64,000 bases of DNA, taken from Cyclina sinensis (lineage: Eukaryota > Mollusca > Bivalvia > Venerida > Veneridae). The position numbers were made by a program, and so were the translations under genes. The notes beneath the pieces are model-generated. The model worked only from the letters and a program-made list of their open reading frames with translations. It searched no databases and had not been told where the DNA came from. The DNA lies in contig JAAONU010000013.1 of NCBI GenBank assembly GCA_012932295.1, forward strand, positions 8,582,821 through 8,646,820, read 5' to 3'. Shown piece by piece: positions 12,501-21,100 of the stretch (its first letter is position 1; every line of letters begins with the position of its first letter).

Positions 12501-15500
12501 CGAGGTCTGGGATTTCGTCAAAATGTTCTCGTTCATCATTGGCATCAAAATTAGAATCAGAGTTTTCAATTTCCACTTCATGCTCTCCTTCCGTTTGTCT
12601 TTCTTCTTTATCTCCAAAATAAGAATCGTCAAGCTCAGTCGCCACTTCTGTGTCTTTTTGTGTTTCTTCCTTTTTGTCGTCAAAATGTGATTCAGGGAGT
12701 TCTGTTTCTTTTTCTTCGCCAAAATCGTCATGTCTTTCATTTTCCTTGTCTTCGAAATGGGCATTGGGTGATTCGATCTCTGTTTTTGACTCTGTGTCTT
12801 TGTCCGAGCCCAAAGCGTCCTCAGTTTTGTCATGCAAATCATCAAAAACATCTGTAACATAATCTTGTTTTTGGATGAAGTCTTTATTATCTTTATTTTC
12901 TGTTTCGAACTTTTCATATAAATCTGAATTTCCATCATTATGATCAAAATCCCCATCTTGTTTAAATTCTGTAGCATCTTCTGTTTCAATGACGTCCATT
13001 TCAGATGTAGGATCGATATTAACATTTTCCTGTTCGTTGCTATTCCAATCAAATTCCGACCAATCAGAATCTCTTTTAGTTTGACCGTCATCACTTTTAT
13101 CAAATACACTGCCAGTTAGTCCTTTATCGTTTTCTATTTTGTCGGTTTCTTTTTCAGAATCTGTAGTCGTCCGGTCTAATAAATCTTGATCAAATAATTT
13201 TTCAGAGGCATCCTTCGTGTAATCCAATGCATCGTCAATTACATCAGTAACACGATCTGTATCAACATTTCTAACTTCTTCAGTTCCCTTAAGGTCTTCT
13301 GAGTTTCCAAGTCTCTCGGTCATATCTTCGAAATAGTCAGTGTTTACCGGTTCCCTTTCAACTTCTGGGATGATACCTTCCTGAATAACAGCTTCAACTC
13401 TATCGTCGGATTCGATATTATCATTATCAATAAGTGACTGGACGTTGTTTACACTTTCAACTAATTTTTCATTGATTTTATCGTCATGTGTTTCGATGGC
13501 ATCGGCTAAATTCTCGATTAAATCCGACGAATCATTTTCTAAACTTTTTACTTCACCTTCATTTCTTGTATTATCACTCTCTGCTACAGCATCTATGTCA
13601 TGGTTCACATTTAAATTTTCCATGACTTCATTAATAACTTCAAATGGACTTGTCCCATCGTTGTCATTTAAGATTCCTGTCACATCATCTTGCATATCTT
13701 TAACTGGATTAACACTTGAGTCACCCTCGATTAAGATGTCGTTTAAGTCACTCTTATCTGAAACAGGTGCATCAGTTAGGGAAGATAAATCTGGTAGTAT
13801 TTCTTCTATTTTTTCTGTAACATCTTCCTGGTTTTCTAACCCAGCGTTCAGATTAGTATTTTCATGAAAATCTATTGAAGTTTCAGGTGTAATCATTTTT
13901 TCCGATACATTTTCTAAATCACCTAATAAGTTGGAACTTTTTTCAGCTAAGTTTTCGAAAACATTTTCTAACTTTTCATTTATGTTTGTCACAGTATCCT
14001 CAGAATTAATATTTCCTATCAATGTTCCTTCCCCGCCATCGGATAAGCTTGTAAAACCTATTGGGTTATTGCCATCTAATTTCGTCTGTGCATCTGTATT
14101 TGAAGTACTGACCATTTCCTCATTACTGTCTTTGTTTTCATTTATATTATTTAATGCTTCTTTTATAGCTTCGTTTGTAAGAAAATCTGTTAGTTGTCCA
14201 ATCCCGAGCGAGTCATCAGATGCAACCACATCTGCAGGGCCAGAGACATCAGCTGTATTTTTCAACTCATCAGCAACTGTTTCTAGTGCAACTTTACTGT
14301 TTTCATTCATGACTTCATTTCCTAAAGAAATTGTCACATCTTTTTCTTTGAAATCTAGTTTGTCTGATAAACCATAATCAATCAATTCATTCTTCACTTT
14401 TGTTTCGTCTCTGTTAGTACCTGTTGCGTCTAAAGTTTGAGTGTTGTCACCGGCTAATGAACTAACTATATCCATTGCTTTCGTTTCCGTCTTCTCTGCC
14501 TTGTTGGAATCATCTGTCATTTTATCTGCCAAAACACTTGGTACAGTTGTACCAAGTGTATTTTTTACAGACGCGTCGTTAGTTTTCACACTATTTATTG
14601 GACCAAACATAGTAGGTCGACCAGAAGTACCTGTGCTTGGGGGAATGACAGTTGTTCCACTTCCAAAAGAATTTAGATTTTCCGTAACTGCTGAATCGGC
14701 GTTCTCGGTCGTAAACCGATCGGCGTTATCGGATTTGAATGTTTCGATGTTCTCTGGTTTGAAGCTGTCTGCATTGTCGTTTCTGAAGTTTTCAGCGTTT
14801 TCTTGTATCAGATTTCTAAGTGTTTCTACAGCTTCAGTTGGAGAAGGCGTGGACAGAGTCCCAATATTTTCTTCGATCTTCGCTGCGACCTCTTTCACAT
14901 GCTTAAGCAATTCTGCTGGGCTTGGCATCGAGTTTTCGTTCGATTCTGTATTTAAGCTGTCTCCCATGTTAAGATTACCAAACGGCGAAACAGTCTCAGA
15001 GTCAGATTGCTCAAAATTAGTATTTAGTTCAAACGTTGGTTCGCCGGTTGCAAGTCCGCCATTTTGAATATTTGCCTCGGAAAGTCCGGATCCGGGTATC
15101 TGCCGTTCACTCTGAAGCCCGAGTGTACCTGGCAACTCAAGCTGGTCAGACATTTGGGTCCTAGACAACATTGACTGAAAGGCGCTCGTCTGTGGAAAGG
15201 CATTATTTATTCTACGGAAATTATTGTTAAACATTCTGTTTTGAAAATTAGACAGATCGAAAGCGGGAAAATTGCCATCATTAGAATCATCATCGGATGA
15301 TCGCTTCCGCCTTCGTCTGTCATCCTCTATCTGTACATTCATCTTGCCACAATACTGCTGGTTTTTGTCGGGTATACTGTTCTCCCATGTCCAAGGTCTT
15401 TCGGGGACTGATGTATCATTTAATCTAGGAAAAAATTAAGCCATAAATATATTTTTCTCTAGGTCATAAATTGTTCTTACATTCTTCTAATAAAATATCA

Positions 15501-18088
15501 GTCTATAAAATTATGTGTGCGTCAGTCAGATACTATGCGTAACTTTAAACCAAAATATCACATGGATATGTGTATGAATAGTTAAACTTAAAAAATGATT
15601 AACAATTTCTGTCACCAAGTAATGATCTTTTGTGGATTTTTTTAATAAACCGAGCTATTAAGTTCAACCATCAATATGCTGTTTTGGTTACAGGTTTCAA
15701 CGCTATGTAGGTAAAGGTTTTTCGATGTTTGGTTATCAGTAACTATCTAAATAATCAGTTAAAGAGTGAGCAGATTGGTGAGTTTTAATCAAATTTCTCG
15801 AGGACAAACGTTTAAGATTAAACGTTCATCGACCGTAATTTGAACTTAGCTCTACTCAATCCAGCCATGTAGTGTGTAAAAGATTTATCCCGTTTGCTAT
15901 TTATTTAATGAAAATTCATTTTTAAATGGCACTTCCCATACTGAAATACAGGCGGGTCCATTATTAAGTGAGGCAAAGATTTCTCTTAGTAATACCTGTT
16001 ATGAGGTCTGACTTGATTTGGTATCAGATCATCCCAGATAAGGTGACCATTTTCTGAGTGCATTCCGGTCCAAAATTGTGTGACACCTGGAATATATAAA
16101 ACCGCAATAAAACTTCTAGACATGTACTAGGAAACTTATACTTACTAACCTATGTGCGTGAACGTTGAGAGAAGGCCAAAACTACTCGATATTTTCAGAA
16201 AGCCTTTTTCTATGCATGTAGAAGTCAGTGTTTCTTTGTGAAATACATGTCGCCCAGCTGAAGAACAGAAGCTGACAACCTCTTACAAATAACGGTACTG
16301 TCATATTCACCAAGGTTGAGACTGCGTCGCTTCTATATAAGTAACCATTATTATTCATTTAAATTTTATAAACTAAAGACAATACTTCAGTTACATTTTG
16401 AGTTAGGTGACATTTACATTCTGACAGAACGAATGATTTGCCCTGTCGAGTTGGTTGCATTTTTCCCCTGTATAATTTATACATTCTTTAAACACTGTTA
16501 AACAAATTAACGATGTTTTTAGCACAATAAACTGATTGTTATATAGTAGTTAAGAAATGTCTATATTTCATAACTGTCAAATGCTAAACATTGAGATAGG
16601 TAAATGAAAAAGAAAAAAAAAACACTGAACAGAATATAACGTAAATAAATTTTATTCAAAGTGAAATATCAACAGTGAAAAATACTTCCGCTATTCATGA
16701 ATTATTAATATCATAACTCTTACGCATGCGCTGGATTGAATTATGGGAAAAGCACAAAAGCCAATAGTGAATGAAAAATATTTTATGCCATGGGTGTTCA
16801 AACACTAAATGTAAAAGTGTTCAAAATCTAAACGTAATTGATGTTCAAAATTTAGCGAAAAATTCTGACCAATTTATAGTTTTATTTTTATTGCGAGAAA
16901 ATACGTTGAATCATGACATTCAAGTACTTATGCTGTATCTAGCACCCCCGTAAAAATCGGCGAAGTTAGGTCGATAATATTGCTTCTTTCTTCTATTTCA
17001 CTACCTATTGCATTTATATTTTGTGATATATTCATGTTGACAAAGCTATGAGCACGTGCACCTACCATTCAAAAGAACGGATGTCAATAAATCCCTGTCA
17101 TCAATTGTTGCCCTAGAATCATACTTCATGAGGAACCCATAGTTTTTTCTGCACGATGCCTGGGCTTCTGTCCACGTCAGGGCCTCTGGATTTATTTTTA
17201 AACATACTGGAATTTCTTTTCCGGAGAAATCTTTCATCGTCCCCGGCAGCCACCCATCTCTACACAGACCCTTCAACCGGACCCTCGGGTCATTTGGTTG
17301 TATCCCCTCCAGCTCGGAGCCGTGTGGCACCGCGGGACGCTCCAGGGAATCATCGCCTTCCGGTTCATGACTTTGGCACCTTGCATGTGGGACTACTGGA
17401 ATGACAAAAATGTGTTTGATCAATCTTAAAGAAGCGCCGTTCTGACTGAAAATAAAAAAAAAATATTTCCAACATTTTTACTTTTCTCTGTTGAGGTTTT
17501 TCTAAATACTTACTCAAGACGCTTTCAAGTTGACATTATATTTAGGCCACTGTTTATAATTACGCTGACTTTATTTCAGGCCACTATTTTGATAAAAGAA
17601 TTGTATTATTTCAGGTCAATGTTTATAAATAAGAATGATTTCATTTCAGGCTCCAAAATGATTTCATTTCATGCCACTTTTTCGGTACAGATGATTTGTG
17701 CATTTCAGACCATGAAAACAAAAATGATAAGACACGTCAGGCTGTAGAATGATTTCATTTCAGGTCACTGCCTCAATAAATGAATGAATTTTTTCAGGTC
17801 ACCGTTTCAGCAGAATTACTTTATTTCAGGCCAAGCTTTGATGGAAACCTGATTACATTACTCCAGACCAACTGTTTCAATAACTGAATATTTTAAATCC
17901 AGATTGCGCTTTGAACATCAGAATGCATTTCAGGCCACTATCTCAATAAAGGAATGATTTTATTTCAGGTTGTTTTAGCAAAATGATTTTATTTCAGGCA
18001 ACGGTTTGAAACCCTTAATTATATTACTTAAGGCCTTCATTACAGACAATTGTTCGCAAACCAGAATAATTTACAGAGACCAATAGAC

Positions 18089-18150
<62 letters not shown>

Positions 18151-21100
18151 AAAGATCACTGCCTGTATCTGAACTAGAATGATTTCATTTTGGAAACCTT
18201 AACCTTGGCCCAGCTAAAATTCTAATGGAATGAGAACCAAAAACTTATTGGTTCAATAGCGAACTGAGCAGACCATGGCAAAGCTACAAGGATGAGCAGA
18301 CGATAATTGTTTGCAATGGCCACACAGGATAAACTATTCCCGCCAGCAGGCTAAAGGTTAAAAACATTTATATGGTTAGGGGAAAGGATAATGGGTTCCC
18401 AAACATGGCTGGAATATTAATTTATTGTGATCATAACGTGTTCAATAATATTTACACGCGGTAAACAGAAAGCTTTTGTAAATATTTTCTCCGAATGGTT
18501 CGATTTTTACAACCTGGACATATTGAATGATTGCTCGAGTGACTAAGAGGCAATGTACACTATATAGCCATTAATTTGTCAGGATTTATTTATGTTTCCG
18601 CATACTTGGTCAACATGCATTCATATATTTACGGCTGATTTGTTGATGTCAAAATAAATCAACATTCGGTAAAGATATGCAATTAAACAGAAACAGCTAA
18701 ACCATGTAAAAATGAATCTGATCCAAATTTATCTTTGGTTCAATCATTTTTCTTGCCTTTCTTTATATCGTTAAAACTGATTCCACTGGCGGAAAAAAAA
18801 GTAACTACCCAAAACCTAATAACATGACATACAAATACATCAAAGTTAAACTCTGCATTTTCAGTTCTTGCTGGGTCCTTGGTCGGAAAACGCTATATGT
18901 GTCGACCATTACACTGCAGGGAGCTACCAAAATGAACAAAAGACCCGTTGAACTTTAGGCCTATTTCAGCTTTTTCCAAACTGACCTGCTTGACTCTATA
19001 ACCGTTATCTTTAGACTGACTCGGCAGACTGATGCAGTATATTTCAGGAAAACAATCTTTATATTCAATCATTATTCATTCACTGACACGCACTTGTAAT
19101 GATAAACGTAAGTGGTATCATGTTTCAAGGGTAGAAATGACTGAAATTAATAATCTCCTGCACAACTTGACTTAATAAAACCGTTTCGTGCCGAATGATG
19201 AAACTAAAATAGATATGTGGATATCTGGTCATATACTTTCACGATTTCTTACCATTTCGATATGAAAAATAGACTATTAAAACTTGGAAAGTGTAAATTT
19301 ATGCAAAACAGGCTGTACAAAATATGCAGAACAATGATAACATATCAGGATTTGTTAATACAAGTGTACTGTTCAGCATTATTCGAATAACTTTCAGGGA
19401 ACAAGAGAAGCTTAAGACAACGTCTGTCTATCCTAACATTTCCGCGAGAATCATTTTGTGGACTCTGAATATCTGAAGACACCCGACTGAAACTAAACAT
19501 GATACAATTACACTTCAGATATGAAACCATAATCCATCGCTATAAACACGTTTCTATCATTTGACGGTAATCTTTGCTGACAAATATTTCCAGCGACTAT
19601 TTTCAGAAGTAAGATAAAAATATGTCAGAGAGAGTAGAGAAAAATGAAATAAATTTGTACAACTTATACAGTATTGCAATTTTCGACACAAAAAAAAACA
19701 ATGTGCTAATAAAAAATGCAGCTCCGACATCTAAAATGTAAAGGTGTGTCTTCACCTTAAAAATATTACAAACTTTGATTTCCATTACCTCCCTAGATAT
19801 CATTGTAACTTGATTGTTAGTGGACAAGTTTTTTACATACCACTTAAATTAATTACAAGAATAAAAAACAAACCACAATTTTATGTGTGGCATTTCATTG
19901 TTGAATCAATTAAGCGTCTACAAGTTAATGGTGTTAGTGTGTAATAATTGAATCGTAAAAATAACGGAGTAACTGCAAATGAATGAAACTTAGACTGCTA
20001 ATAGTGACATCTGTAATGACTGATCATATGTTATAATATTACAAAAAAATGTTATTGTCATGTCAATGTATGATTAATTGTATCCACGTATAAGACCGAC
20101 CCCGTTACAAAACAAAGAAAAAATTAATACTAACTGTCGCTTTAAGATATTGGGCGATCGCATTCATGTATTTGACAATTGCATTCAACTAATAGACGAT
20201 CGCATTCAGCAAAAATGCTAACGGTCCATTTCAAACAAGGTAAAGCTGGGTCATATTTCTCTACAAATATCCTTATTTGTTAAACCATCAGATACTCCTA
20301 TATTTTTTTTCAAATAAACATCACAGCTATTTCTACAACTGCATTTCTGGGTCAACTAATAGTATTTCTATATGATTTCAAAGTTTTCTAACACAAAGGG
20401 AGTAAGAAATTCGGAGAGATTTTGGTTATAAAAACTTTGATATGTTTTACACACTATCACAAAGTAATTTAATCAAGCATTTAATTCAGCTTTTGTTTTT
20501 AGTAGTTCATTCCCAATTTTATTTGTTAGCTGTGTTGTTTATTTAACTTTTTTTCTTGGTGACAGATATGTGGTTCGGTGGCAATGCACAGAACCTGTAA
20601 TCCATAAGTTCTGAGTTCGTTACCCCAATCTTCCATAAAAACTACCCATTGATTTTGAATGAGACGTTGAACCAGGTTCTTAGTAATCTGCCATATTAGA
20701 GTTTTGTCTGATACCGCTCTCACATAGTGCTGTGAGTCCAGTGTGCCGTTTGCAACTTGAATCAATGCAAAAAAGCAAAGATTAGCGGTTACATAAAACT
20801 TTGTATAAAAATATAAGAATATGAAAATATATCCTTTTTGGTCAAAGAGAATCCTTAGTCTTAGATGTAAATCGATTTATTTAAAAATTATGAATTAAAA
20901 AAGAATATGTGTGTTTTGATAAGCAGGTTTAGAGTACACGTTTACAGGCAAACTACACGTAAATAAAAGGTAAAGTGATGGTAAAGTCCGCGTTTACAGG
21001 CAAAGTACATATAAATTAAAGGTAAGATGCTTGTAGAGTACACGTTTACAGGCCAAATACACGTAAATAAAAGGTAAAGTGCTTGTAGAGTACACGTTTA

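Noticed and set aside
13445..15067. Plus-strand Ser/Phe-rich open frames opposite the acidic exon
   Set aside because: Antisense shadows of a long Asp/Glu/Asn-rich coding exon; no splice or start support.
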